Below, piece after piece: positions 1 to 11,494 of a DNA stretch of 64,000 bases. Numbering within the stretch: position 1 is the first letter of the stretch; each line of letters starts with the position of its first letter. The stretch comes from Shinisaurus crocodilurus. Taxonomy: Eukaryota; Chordata; Lepidosauria; Squamata; Shinisauridae. Both the position numbers and the translations under genes were made by a program. The notes beneath the pieces are model-generated. The model did not search any database, was not told where the DNA came from, and saw only the letters and a list, made by a program, of their open reading frames with translations. Location of the stretch: positions 160,413,871 through 160,477,870 of the forward strand of contig CM037877.1 of NCBI GenBank assembly GCA_021292165.1, given 5' to 3'.

Positions 1-23
1 TGCTTCAGAGAGCTCCATCTTAT

Positions 24-190
24 AGATTCATAGATCATAGAGTTGGAAGGAGCCTACAAGGCTATTGAGTCCAACCCCCTGCTCAATGCAGGAAACTAGA
101 GGAGGGGTCTCCCATCCAAGTAACAACCAGGCTTGACCCTGCTTAGCTTTCCATGCTCAGACAAGCTGAGCCAGCGTGAGCCACAGGCCT
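24..190 (-). mobile_element. SINE with 5S rRNA head and CR1 tail, copy A
   Basis: Read on the minus strand it starts GCCTGTGGCTCACGCTGGCT, continues through AGCAGGGTCAAGCCTGGTTG and ACTTGGATGGGAGACCCCTC, and ends in a CR1-like tail (GCATTGAGCAGGGGGTTGGA, then CCTTCCAACTCTATGATC). The head matches the 3' half of 5S rRNA, including the internal promoter boxes. The tail equals the 3' end of the CR1 at 24866-27628. Other copies: 10537-10701, 57813-57977, 61195-61368. Confidence 0.85.
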
Positions 191-842
191 GAAGACCACA
201 AAGCAGCACAGACAACAGTTTGAATTACAGTGGAGGAGAACTCAGGACAAATCCAGCCTGAGGTCACAACCAATTTGACGGCCTATTTGTAGCAGTGATA
301 GTGATGAAGAAATCTAATTTCTCCATCACACTTGTGTCCGCTGTATGCCATCCAGTAGAGCTCTCCATGTAGCAAGAGACCTGTTAAAAGAAAACCTGGC
401 TTAAATTCTGGTCAGTTTACCATTGCTATGATACGACCATAAGGCACTTTGCAGACAGAATTATTCTGAGTTAAGGCACCATGTTGACTGTACATCTCAA
501 GAAGGAACTAATCTACAGCCTATACTTATCACATTGGCATGGAGGGGTTTCAGCTGATGTCACCCAAGGGTGCAGACAGAGTCCTTTGAAAAATGCATTG
601 TGTGTGTAACATCTGCACTTGACCCTTCGCCCATCTTGGCTGGTCTTGCCTGCAGGGAAAGACAGACCAGGTTCATCCAGCAGGTGGTAGTTGCCTCTTT
701 CCAGGAGGGAGCTGTATGTTCCCCTTTTAAGGAGGCAATTGTAATATTCACCCCATCCCAACAAATATCTTTAGACCACAAAACATACTGTGTTTGGGTC
801 CCCCCCCCCCAAGATGACTGGGTGCAGGGGCGGGGCGGTTGG

Positions 843-1080
843 TAACACATCTCAAGAGATTTCTAGACGAGACTGATCATCTTGATCATTATCAGTGTGG
901 ATTCAGGCCTGGTTTCACCCTGGTAGATAACTATGTTGAGATACAGATCAGGGGAGTGTGACCCTGTTGGTTCGCCCAGATCCCTCGGCTGCTTTTTATA
1001 CAAGCAACCATAATATCCTTCTGGGTCACCTGGCAGAGTTGGGAGCCGATGGTACTATTTGCAAGCAGGTCGCATACGGT
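843..1080 (+). mobile_element. L2-clade LINE reverse-transcriptase fragment
   Basis: A decayed piece of the L2 palm region: readable segments are RFLDETDHLD, YQCGFRPGF and ILLGHLAELGADGT, which parallel FLDETD..FQSGFR and DILLGHL in other L2 copies in this window. Stops and a frame change interrupt it, so it is a dead fragment. Confidence 0.7.
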
Positions 1081-1210
1081 GTTGCCAGGAGATTATGCAC
1101 ATTGATGTCCTCATTTCTCCTCTTTGTAGTGCTGCATTTCTTTTTTTCATGGCAACATAAAAGTGACCACCTTAGCCTGCCCCCAGGCCTGATTCAACCA
1201 CCAACACCAC

Positions 1211-1374
1211 CAGGGCCGGTGCAAGGCAGTTTGGTGCCCTAGGCAAGATCAGATATTTAGCGCCCCCCCTTCCCACTTGAGCCCTCCCTCCCTCCAGCCC
1301 TATGCTCCTGGCACCCCTTTTAGCCCGGCGCCCTAGGCAGCCGCCTAGTTGGCCTAATGGTAGCACCGGCCCTG
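1211..1374. mobile_element. hAT-type MITE with 8-bp target duplication
   Basis: 164-bp element with perfect 12-bp terminal inverted repeats (CAGGGCCGGTGC / GCACCGGCCCTG). It is flanked by the exact 8-bp direct repeat AACACCAC at 1203-1210 and 1375-1382. The CAGGG terminus and 8-bp duplication are hAT hallmarks. There is no coding capacity. Confidence 0.92.
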
Positions 1375-1499
1375 AACACCACCCCGCATTAGATTGGTGC
1401 AAACCTTCTTCTTTCAGCAGGCTTTTTGAGAGTTAGGCCTCATTGTTCAACAAGCTGGCATGGGTTTGTATGTTCTCTGAAATATGCCAGTCAGGTGTT

Positions 1500-1640
1500 C
1501 TTATATACACACATGTGGCTGCTGCGGCTGCTTTGTACTTTTATACGATGTTTATTTTAGATTAGATTGCTTTATTGTTTATAATATTAGCCACCTTGAG
1601 GGCACTGTGCAGCCAGGTTGGCGGGGGTATATATTTTGAC
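1500..1640 (+). mobile_element. LINE 3' tail-like sequence
   Basis: Contains GCCACCTTGAGGGCACTGTG and a GGGGTATATATTTT end, resembling L2-type 3' untranslated regions that end with a 'gccacc..ggg.tataaat' motif. No clear A-rich repeat follows, so the call is weak. Confidence 0.3.
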
Positions 1641-3419
1641 ACTGAGGGGGAGGAAACAGTTTGTGGTGTGCCATGTGAATCTGTTGCTGGTGTTGTTTTT
1701 TTGGAACCCACATTCAAGCTTTGGCCTAGTATGAGCCATTTGTGTTAACTGTAAAGCCTCTGCAATCTGGCCAATTGTTTATTATACGCATGGTTACGCC
1801 TTGTTTCATATTCTGCACTGAGTCTCTGATATTGATTGGGCCCTTTGGGCTCACTACACTATAAATACATTATAAATGAATGAAACACAAAGGAAAGAAC
1901 AAGAAGAATATATGATATTTGATGTATTAGTCAGCCATACATATATTATATAACATCTATTTTGCCTATCTATATAAACTTGCATTTCTTTTTTAAATTT
2001 AAAAAACACGTTTTTACACGTCTTATTTTTAAGCTTCTCTTTCAAAGAAGGCACCCTTTCTTTTCAAGTAAAGAAGCAAAAAGCATTTTTCCCAAACTCT
2101 CAGTTTCAATAATATATTTTCTCCCTGTTTAACAGATTGATAGCATTAAAAAGCACTTTTAACAGAGGAAAAGGTCAGAATGGACATTTCCAAGGATACA
2201 AGTTAGATACTGTATGCAGCAGACATATCTATTTCTATTTAGTATGATATGAAGCACTTTTAGACATTGTTTTCATGTGATGTGTGGTACATTATTCATT
2301 TTGAAGGGATGCTTAGAGTGGTATTTTACAAATGGAAGAAAATAACTACTTTCACATACATTTGTGATTCAAAGCCTTCATTTAAGCAATGACACCCATC
2401 CATCAACACTATCCCAATGCTGCATGTGCCTTTTTTTTAAAATAGAACTTCTTTATCACAGTTCTTTATATAGAATGAGAAAACCTACATATGCAATGCA
2501 GTTATAGCACATCAGAAATTCACTAGCATTTTTTAATACATCTCTACAGGAGCAGCCAGAATGAGATAGATGACCTTTTCACAGAGGCCAACGCAAACTG
2601 ACTGCAATGATGGGTGCCCACTTTGCCCTTTAAATCTTAGGGCAGCATGTCTCAACGCAATAAGAACAAAAGCTATTTAGTGTATTGGCTTCCATATAAA
2701 TTATTTGCTCAAAGACAATATTGAAATTCTGATGCATTTATCATAGCATTTTCTTTATTGATTCTTGAAATTAAGATAAAAGTGTTCCCTTTTGCTAATT
2801 GCTCTGTCCTATCTATTTGTTGGCATAAGGGGCAGCGTACTCCCTCAAGCACCGGGACCCAGTATAATAGCAGCCTGCAATAGAGATGACCCCAGACAGC
2901 CTGTGGCTCTGAATAAGTTTGGAAGTTGGCATGTATACTCCCCAAGAGTATATCAGATGTTTTAGGCTATAGAAGCCACATAGGCTGCTCCTAAGTATGG
3001 GCCCACAAAAGCACTCACCAGGTTGTCAGTGGCAAACATATATTTATTCTGCTGAACATCTGCCCCAGCACAAAGGGAGAGATATGTAGGGAGCATCTCT
3101 GACCTTGCACTGAGCTTCAGATGAACTTGGAAGCAGCAAGATATATATTATCCCTCTGCAAAAGTGAGGGGCGGGCAATTTTCTACTGATTTCTTGCAGG
3201 GGGAATAAAATTCCATCAACTGGGGGAGGGGGAAGGTTTGCCGCTTACATTACTTAGTCTTACTCGATGGTCAATGGTGTTCCATTTTTTCTTGCTTTTT
3301 ACACTTAGTGACAGAGACCACACATTTTAGCTGCTCTTGGCAGCAGCTAAAATTGTCACTAACTGACCTTCACCCTCCCCTGATACTATGCTTACTTTGA
3401 CAGGTTAGCTAATCAAATT

Positions 3420-4397
3420 TTATTTATTTATTAATTCTATTTGTTGATCGCCCATCTGGCCGGCCACCCGGCCACCCTGGGTGATGTACAATCAAAACAA
3501 CACAGCAAAACATGATAATTAAAACAGTATTAAAAATTCTTTTAAAATCCTAACCCACCGCATATTCCCGCATGAAATACCATGCTTTTAATGTGCGACG
3601 GAAGCTCATCACGGAGGGGGCATGGCAAAGGTCACTAGGGATGGAGTTCCATAACTTGGGGGCCTCCACAGAAAAGGCCCTCTTCCTAGTCCCCACCAGC
3701 CTGGCTGCTCTGGCTGATGGGATAAGGAGAACGCCGTCCGTGGCAGATCTTGTTGAGTGGTCTACTTGATGCTGCTGGAGGCACTCCTCGAGATAAACTG
3801 GGCCGGAGCCGTGTAGGGTTTTAAAGGTCAAAACCAACACCTTGAATTCAGCTCGGCAAGCAACTGGTAGCCAGTTAAGCACTTAAGCACTGGCGTGATG
3901 TGATCACGCCGGCGGCTGCCCTTAATCAGGTGAGTCGCCGCGTTCTATACCAGCTGAAGCTTCCAAACTGTCTTCCAGGGTAACCCCACATAGAGCGTAT
4001 TACAGTAGTCTAGGCGAGAGGAGACCAAGGTATGAACCATTGATGGGAGCAGGTGATTAGGAAGGTAGGGGCGCAGCTGCCGTATCAGATGGAGCTGATA
4101 CAGCAACGACCGGCTCACAGCTGACACCTGAGCCTCCATGGACAGCTGGGAGTCTAAAATGACCCCGAAGCTGCGGACCTGGTCCTTCAGGGGAAGATGT
4201 ACCCCATTCAACACCAGGTCAACATCCCCTAACCTCGCGTTGTCTCCCACCAGAAGTACCTCGGATGTGATCATACTGGCAACTCCCATGTTGGAGTGCT
4301 GGGAAGCATGGATCTCCAGTTGCTTCCTTAGTTCCAGGTTGAGGAGGTGGATGGGGAAGCGGGTCAGTGGTGGACACCTATTTTCACTGGCTAGCAA
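3420..4397 (-). mobile_element. L2-clade LINE, 3' third of ORF2 and 3' UTR
   Basis: Two minus-strand frames carry L2 ORF2 C-terminal sequence. 4397-3945 has LLVGDNARLGDVDLVLNGV, LPLKDQVRSFGVILDSQLSM and LVSSRLDYCNTLYVGLP. 3882-3550 has LNWLPVACRAEFKVLVLTFK, RAARLVGTRKRAFSVEAP and LWNSIPSDLCHAPSV. They are separated by a frame change near 3900. The 3' UTR runs to 3420 and ends in TTTATTTATTTATT on the plus strand. It is 5'-truncated and inactive. The same subfamily recurs at 30201-30640 and 49878-49955. Confidence 0.88.
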
Positions 4398-5279
4398 GAT
4401 CAGTTAAAATTTGTGAACCTCTGGTATTAAGACATGCCAGCTAGAACTAACAGAATGTAAGGGGATACAACTTCCTTAAAGACCCAGATAGCTCCTCTGC
4501 CCCCATCATAGGCTTGGGATCATGCTGTGAATCATGCACCACTGTAGGTTTAGCTGAATCAAAGGATCAAGCTGTAAGGATTGTTGTTTTTTGTGTTTGT
4601 TTGTTTGTTTAGCCTGCTTCCTCCCCATTACAACAATTTCAGGGCCCGTTCTTAAGTGATAACAATGGCAGGACTGCTGCCTGCTCTCGGAGAGGACTGC
4701 TCTGACTCACACCCATGAATGGCCTTGATCCCACTCCACAGAGCCAATTAGGACCATCACATTAACATAAAATGGTGATGGCGTGTGCTCCTGACCAATT
4801 GTGTTTTTACTTGAATTGCGCCTGCGTACAGCTGGCCAATACTGTAAGTTTCATTTTCTTGGCTCCTCTCATACAAGAGGGGAGAGCACATGAGCGAGCA
4901 AAAGAGAGAGAGAGAGAGAGCGCTTGAGAGAGCAGCACAGAACTCAAAAGGCAAACACAGATTCAGGCATGTTGGTTGCTTTGCTTCCTGGGGTGCCCTC
5001 ACTATTTCTTAATTTATTTATTTAAAAATGTATAGAGAGAGCTTTCTTTATTGCATGGGTGGCCTGGGTGACTGAGAACATTCACGGGGGCAGGGCAGGG
5101 GGACGGTACTCACCAAACTGTTTCTCTCTGAAATAATGTTATTTTCCATTCATTTCGCAGAGCGGGATAAGAGAAGCTGGCTGGCTCCATTGGAAGCTGC
5201 TGCCTCAGGGCACCCAGAACGCCAGTGGTTCCTCAAGGCTTTCCCTTGCCCTCACCTTCCCCACAGTGTGTGGGAGGTG

Positions 5280-5430
5280 AGGGACAAGAGTAGCTGGTGG
5301 GTATGTGTGAATGGGTGTATGTGGGAAAGAGCAAGTGAGCGAGCGAGCGAGCGAGAATGTCTGTGTGAATGGTGTGTGTCTGTATGTGAATGGGGTGCCT
5401 ATGTATGTGTGTGGATGTGCATGTCTGTTC
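5280..5430 (+). repeat. GT-rich low-complexity tract with (GAGC)n
   Basis: Degenerate TGTGAATGGGTGTATG-type repeats with a short GAGC array near 5337-5353. It opens spurious frames on both strands. Confidence 0.8.
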
Positions 5431-5731
5431 CAAAGGATATCATCATCCTCTGATCCTCACTACCACCTCCACTTGCAAAGGGATGGATTGCAGTGGATGC
5501 TCTCAGAACTTGCTGCAAATGCTTACTCCTGAATAATCCAGTCCATCTTACTTCAGAGTAAATATACAGAAGCTGGATTCTCACTGCTTTTCACACTTAC
5601 TTCTGAGCAGGCATACAGAGGGGTGGCTTGGGAGATGCTTTGTGGTGGATATGCAATGAGGTGGCTTGTGGATGCTCTCTGAACTTGCTGCTGGGTTCCG
5701 AAGGCTGAATTCTGTGTGGCTCTGAGCAGAC

Positions 5732-5780
<49 letters not shown>
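5732..5780 (+). repeat. (GAT)n microsatellite
   Basis: About sixteen uninterrupted GAT units; the poly-Met, poly-His and poly-Ser frames here are artefacts of this array. Confidence 0.97.
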
Positions 5781-5781
<1 letters not shown>

Positions 5782-5948
5782 CAATGACTATGCAGGCATG
5801 CTACTTCAGTGTCCCCTTTTGCAATGACTTGCAAAGGATTATCATCATCCATCATTATCATCATAATTTGGCTGTGTGCATCCCACCCCACACACACACT
5901 TTGCACTCATGTTCATATGCTTCAGTTTCTTCTTTCTGTAATATAGGC

Positions 5949-6465
5949 CAGGGGTCCCCAACCCCTGGTCCGCGGACCAGTCCCGGTCTGTGACCTCTTA
6001 GGAACTGGGCCGGGATGCCTGGTGCCATACTGGCTAGGATGCGCCGCGAGCACCCCATCTGGCTCTTGGGGTGCTCATGAGCTCCGGCAAGCACCCCCTG
6101 CAACTTGTCCCTCTGCTCACCTCTTGGCAAGCATTTTCGGAAAACCGCGGCCATTTTAAGGTACTTTACCATGGTATTTACGTAAAAGGAGCAGCACCGG
6201 AGAACCAGGAAGTGATGTGCCGGGGACCTCGTAGGTCCTTTCCCCAGCTCAGCATGGGTTGAGCAGCAGCAGGTAAGTCGCAGAGAGTCTTGGGGGGGGG
6301 GAGGTCAAGTGGGGCAAGTTCAACTCGCTTCAGCCCCCTCGAGACTCTCGGATACATCCCTGCAGCCGCACAGCTGGTGAGCGGTGGGCAAACCCCCCCC
6401 GGTCCGTGGAAAAATTGTCTTCCACAGAACCCGGTCCCTGGTGCCAAAAAGGTTGGGGACCACTG
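5949..6465. mobile_element. hAT non-autonomous element with 8-bp target duplication
   Basis: 517-bp element starting CAGGGGTCCCCAACCCC and ending GGTTGGGGACCACTG, i.e. long terminal inverted repeats of hAT type. It is flanked by an exact 8-bp direct repeat ATATAGGC (5941-5948 and 6466-6473). The interior is G+C-rich, with inner parts (AAAATTGTCTTCCAC) typical of a hAT family also found in mammals. No transposase frame. Confidence 0.93.
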
Positions 6466-7885
6466 ATATAGGCTGCTGGGGATTGAAAAGATTGCTCTGC
6501 CTCTGGTGACCCCTTGGCTCCACCTCTGGTGACACTGCCCTCCACTCCACCAGCCCCAGTGGACACTAGCTGCCACTGGCTCTCAGCCCCATATATTCTG
6601 AATGCCCTCATCTCCCATTCTTACAACTCTCTCACACACACCTTCATCTCTGTGGCACTATCAGAAAATGATTGAAAACAATTCCAAAACTTGACACCCC
6701 TGAAAATCCAGAACAAAATAAAGCAAAGGAACTAAATCAGGAGATGTGAAGATGTTCGGGTGACTGTCTATACCACAGGGTACTGTGAGGAATAACAACC
6801 ATGAAATGGACTTTAGGGTTGGATTTCTTTAAACATCCAAGGAGTGAATCTTAAAATAAGAAAAGTCTGAATTGAGATAACAACCCTTGAAAGATAAACA
6901 GCTCTTAACTCTCCTCTTTTTCAGCACCAAAGTAATAGTAGAGCTGTTATTTCTGGAGGATGGAATTCACAACTTATGGAGAAACACCTAGAGCTGGCAA
7001 GTTCCTAATTTACCACTGAGCTAGCAGTAGCTAGCTGCACTTCCCCAGGCTCAGTTTTGAATGGGTGGGAGCAGCAATTACAATTATATCCAAGCCACAA
7101 GAACTAAGGGAAGCAAAGGTTCTGGACTGGGAAACAGCCACACATCATGAGCACACCAAATCTGCACCCCACAGCAAGGGAATTACGAAGTTCAGCAACA
7201 GCACTAAGTAAGGAGGTCAGCAAGAGGGTACACAGCTGAAAAACACCCTGAATTTTTTTGTGTGTATTTAGGAATTATGAGCAGGGCTGTGTCTGCTACA
7301 GTTCCACAGCAGTACAGAAAAAGTGCTGAATGCAATATTCAGCATTTAATTTGTTTTCCTGAGTATTTCAGGTCTCAGTAAAAAAGAAGAAGCAAATTTC
7401 TAGCTGCCATCGCTATGAAGATATGGCTGCTGAAATCTCAGCTGAGAAAGATTTCCAGTGCATGGGATGGGGTGTCAGTGCCCTGCAGTGCTTCTTTCTC
7501 AGAATACATTATGTGAAGTATGACAAATAATGGACATATATTCAATTCATGCAAATGTATGCAGGTTGCAGAATTCTGGTTTCCTGAATGCAAGATCTGG
7601 ATACTCTAATCATAGAATTTTATACAACCCAGATTATGAGCTCAAAGTATCAGGCTGAGTGTATCTCAGAAACTCTGGTTTCTGATTAGTAAAAATTAAT
7701 CCCATCATGGAATGCAGGTTTCTCGGTCCTAGAATCTGGGTATGTTTTCATTTTTACTTTTTAATGCAGAGTTTTCCGGTTGATCAAGTTGGCTGTGCTG
7801 CTATCCCATATTGAAATACACTCACACACACGCAGGGCAGTATCCAATGTGACATGAGCACTAACATAAATTACAGGGCACTCAT

Positions 7886-7990
7886 GTAAGGGACCTCTAG
7901 TGCAACACCAATAGCATTAGGCATGACAAGATTCCCTGGGAAACCTATTGTGCCAGCTAATGCTATTGGTGTTGCCCTAGAGGTCCTTAC
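7886..7990. repeat. 105-bp near-perfect palindrome
   Basis: Arms 7886-7920 and 7956-7990 are near-perfect reverse complements (GTAAGGGACCTCTAG... / ...CTAGAGGTCCTTAC), with a 35-bp spacer. It could form a stable hairpin. Probably a foldback MITE; family not recognised. Confidence 0.85.
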
Positions 7991-7997
7991 GCTAGTA

Positions 7998-8244
7998 CAG
8001 TAATACCTTGGATTGAGAGCATAATTCGTTCCGGAACCGTGCTTGTAATCCAAAACACTCTTATATCAAAGCGAGTCTCTGGCGGGCGTGAGCGGGGCCG
8101 ATTTCGGCCCGCTACGCCTGCTCGAGGCGAGCGGTTACATCCCTACCTTGCAAGACCTTGCTCGTTTATCAAGTCAAGTAATTTTTTTTGCTTGTCTTGC
8201 AAAATGCTCTCAGACCAAGTTACTTGCAATCCAAGGTATTACTG
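7998..8244 (-). mobile_element. Tc1/mariner-type (Tigger-like) MITE, copy 1
   Basis: 247 bp with perfect 18-bp terminal inverted repeats (CAGTAATACCTTGGATTG) and TA on both sides (7996-7997, 8245-8246). Orientation is opposite to copies at 28647 and 33067, since its left end carries the GAGAGCATAATTCGTTCCGG side. The TA duplication and CAGT end fit pogo/Tigger elements. Non-coding. Confidence 0.9.
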
Positions 8245-8403
8245 TACAACAAAATTTACATTACCATTCATTTCGCACTGGATATCATATGGCATGATTC
8301 CTGAAAATACAAACACTTGAACAACATATGACCACATTGCTAAGATTGAAAATATCCATACAAAATTTACATCTCAACCATGTAAGTGTCTTGCTTTTTA
8401 AAG

Positions 8404-8413
8404 TGTGTGTGTA

Positions 8414-8448
<35 letters not shown>

Positions 8449-8462
8449 AAGAAAGGGAGAGA
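8404..8462 (+). repeat. (GT)n(GA)n microsatellite
   Basis: Compound GT then GA dinucleotide array, slightly interrupted. Confidence 0.95.
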
Positions 8463-8892
8463 GACGCACGGTCGGAGATAAAACATGCTTAGTCTGATCT
8501 GAATTGCTGTAGTGTTCTTGTTAAAAACCACCATCTGTCAGAGATTATCCTATTTTACACGGAGGAACATGCATTAATTATTAATCCTATTCCTCGTAGA
8601 AATGTACTCACACAAGATCAGGACTGTCCTTGGCGTGAAAGCAGCATTAGTGGTCTTAGCAGGTAGTCTCTGGATGGAACTTAGAATGGATCCCTAGGGT
8701 GCTCTCAAGCAGATGAGCTCTTTCAAGGTCAGCCCACCAGCCATGTGGCAGAAGCTTTACACTGTAAGTGGCGTGCAAGAAACAAATGTTGAATGAATTG
8801 TCAACACCAAGAAAACCTCACGGGGTGCCACAGAGACCAGTTTAAATAATAATAAAAAAAATGGGTGGGAGAGGAGAATGCACTCTAGGACA

Positions 8893-9022
8893 GCCTTCCC
8901 CAATCTGGTGCACTCCAGATGTTTTGATTACAAATCCAGCATTCCTGACCATTGGCCAAGCTGGCTGGGGCTGATGGGAGTTGAAGTCCATAACATCTTG
9001 AGGGCACCAGCTTGGGGAAGGC
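8893..9022. mobile_element. Palindromic MITE (GCCTTCCCCAA family), copy 1
   Basis: 130 bp with terminal inverted repeats GCCTTCCCCAATCTGGTGC / GCACCAGCTTGGGGAAGGC. The interior has the mirrored CTCCAGATGTTTTG and GGGAGTTGAAGTCC motifs. Further copies or relatives lie at 12188-12341, 16677-17194 (split) and 56568-56695. Probably hAT-type; not proven because no target duplication was confirmed. Confidence 0.8.
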
Positions 9023-9102
9023 CAAACTGGGGCAAGAATCCAGTAAAGCAGGGGTGCAGACACTGCAGGTCACATCCGTTCCCCCCCCCCAGCCCTTTTG
9101 CA

Positions 9103-9344
9103 TTTTATTTATTTTATTTATTATATTTATATCCTGCCCTTTTTCCTGCAAGGAACCCAAGGCAGTTTACACAATCTCCTCCTGCTGCTGTCCATTTTAT
9201 CCTCACAACAACCCTGTGAGGTAGGTTAGGCTGACAGTCAGTGACTGGCCCAAAGTCACCCAATGAGCTTCATGGCTGAGCGGGGACTAGAACCCAGATC
9301 TCCCAAATCCCAGTCCAACACTCTAACCACTACACCAGACTGGC
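9103..9344 (-). mobile_element. tRNA-derived SINE, near full length
   Basis: On the minus strand: a tRNA-like head with A-box-like GTGTAGTGGTTAGAGTG and B-box-like GGGTTCTAGTCCC, then a conserved body (TGACTTTGGGCCAGTCACTG, CCTCACAGGGTTGTTGTGAG), then a tail CTTGGGTTCCTTGCAGG and a TATAAAT/ATAAATAAAT end. The most frequent SINE here; copies at 20828-21063, 31869-31990, 56098-56315, 60943-60992 and 62355-62597. The LINE partner is not established. Confidence 0.88.
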
Positions 9345-9589
9345 ATGGCCCCCAGCAACCCCCCTCTGCCAATCGGAGCCATTTATTCCACATTGCTGGT
9401 GACAGTGGGGAAGCAGCAGTTAAAGTGGGGAGGAGAATTTAGCTTCCCCCTCCCCCAGTGATCCCAAAGCAGCCAGGATTGCTGTTTCCATGGCACTAAT
9501 GGCACTGGGGAAGCAGTGACTCTGAAGTAGCTGGGAGTGCTTTAGCTTCCCCCTCCTTCAGTGACCAAAAGCAGTCAACTGAGTCCTAA

Positions 9590-9870
9590 ACTGTGGCTAA
9601 TCTTAACTATGCTTAGTAAAAACAAGCCAGCTTCACAAACTATGGTTTGAAGGCATCTTGTTTTTACTAACCATAGTTTGGATTAACCACATTTTGCCCC
9701 ATTTCAGACAAAATAGCAAGCTGCGGTTAATCAAAAATGGAAACAAAAGCTTCCATACTCCTTCTCACAACTACACCAGAGGAGGAGGCAGAGTGATTGA
9801 GCCATGGGGAGGCTCAGCTCATTCTCACAACAGTAAACTATGGTTTAACATTACGTCCAAACCAGCCCAC
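9590..9870. repeat. Possible foldback MITE
   Basis: Contains the perfect inverted pair AGTAAAAACAAG (9615-9626) and CTTGTTTTTACT (9658-9669), plus repeated TATGGTTTGAA and ACTATGGTTTAAC motifs typical of squamate palindromic repeats. Borders are uncertain. Confidence 0.4.
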
Positions 9871-10379
9871 AGTAGTTTTGTTGTATCTATTTATTTACAA
9901 AGATATAAGTTGACCACAGGGGACCAGGCAGATATCCATAAAGTCGTTGCCTATCTCAGTACCCCAAAAGCAACAGTAGCCTCTAAAACTGCTACTTGCC
10001 AGTCAGCTGCAAACACTACCTCAGACATGTTTCTCTTTCTCTGGCCAAATACAAACTTAAAAACTTTAGCTCTCTTTCAAGCTGCACAGCACAAGGATGA
10101 GGGGATAAAAGGGTAGAGTTTACCAAAGCCTAGAGATCCATTAAGGGCCAGTCATGGCTGCAACCCTATTACGTTGAGGGAAGAAATGAAGCTAAATTGT
10201 AGAGCTCAAGTCTGAAAAGCAAACAACCGCAGGACAAGGAAGTGATATTTTTATTCTCAGTTTATGCATTTCAAATAATAACAAAGCTTCAATGTTTTTC
10301 CCAAGGAAACAAAAGGCCACTTTGGCTCATAGTGATAACATGCGCACTTCCCCCTTTTGACATTTGTTCTGGAGAAATT

Positions 10380-10405
10380 GCTGTGTGTGTGTGTGTGTGT
10401 ATATA
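10380..10405 (+). repeat. (GT)n(AT)n short microsatellite
   Basis: About ten GT units followed by ATATAAAT. Confidence 0.85.
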
Positions 10406-10536
10406 AATAATGTGTTAAAACAGTAAATCTAGCAAAGTCAATTTTCTGCCCTTCTCCATTTGGGGGATGGTATTTCTATATGCTCTGCATTTCTGCTTCT
10501 CTTTAAGAAGGGATCTCAGAGAAGCGTTTTTACTAT

Positions 10537-10701
10537 TTCATAGATTTCATAGATCATAGAGCTGGAAGGGGCCTACAAGGCCATCGAGTCCAACCCCCTG
10601 CTCAATGCAGGAAACTAGAGGAGGGGTCTCCCATCCAAGTAATAACCAGGCCTGACCCTGCTTAGCTTTCCACACTCAGACAAGCTGAGCCAGCGTGAGC
10701 C
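10537..10701 (-). mobile_element. SINE with 5S rRNA head and CR1 tail, copy B
   Basis: Minus-strand order: GCTCACGCTGGCTCAGCTTG, a 5S-like core (GGAAAGCTAAGCAGGGTCAG, GATGGGAGACC), then the CR1 tail GCAGGGGGTTGGACTCGATG and GGCCCCTTCCAGCTC with a TATGAAATC-type end. About 90% identical to copy A by eye. The first few bases of the head are missing. Confidence 0.85.
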
Positions 10702-11494
10702 TTTGTTCACCTTAGTCAGAAAACAAATACATAACTCCACAGAAAGAGACAAAATAAGAATTGTCCTCTGAGGACAGGTGTTTATAAACATTATAGACAT
10801 GGATTCTGGATGTATTTTCTCAGCAAAATAAAATTACTCTTAACTAGCCATTTACTATTAACTATTGCAAAGGAGTAATACAACACAACTATTCCCTGTG
10901 TGTGCTTCTTACATTTTCTAGTGATGATTTGGCTAAATATAGTGGCTTCCCGATTGTTTAAATCAGTCAAATTAGCAAGCGCTCATATTTTCACTTTTTT
11001 GTGTGTGTACCCCTGAGATAGATAAAAAGAACTGTTTCCAAACAAAAGCCTTTATTCTTTAAAATAAGGGTTGTCAAAACCACAACTTAAATATTGAAAG
11101 ACCACATACTTATGGAGCTGCAGCTCTTTTAAAAATCTATAACAGATATTCAGTCCTACTAGTTGGTGTGAATATACACTGAGGTACTCACCTATGATGC
11201 TATGTGCACAGAGTACAGAATGGGCAGTGTGGAAGCCTGCAGCCTTGTGGTGTCTCCCTCCACCACTTAAGAGTGCTCTTGGGCATAAATGCTGCTAAAG
11301 GGTGCATAAGTGAGGCAATCCTCTTTCTGCAGTGCCACTGTGATAAGCAAAGGGGAAAATGGGGGGGGGGGGGAGAGACTCCTACAGGGAGATGCATGTG
11401 CTCTAGATGGAGAGAAAGCTCCTGCATCTTCCTGCTGGAGAGATGCTGCGGAACACCTTCCTTTGTACATCACAATGCTGGTGCTTCTTTTTAG

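Noticed and set aside
5553..5906. Poly-His, poly-Ser and poly-Met frames
   Set aside because: Direct products of the (GAT)n array at 5732-5780.
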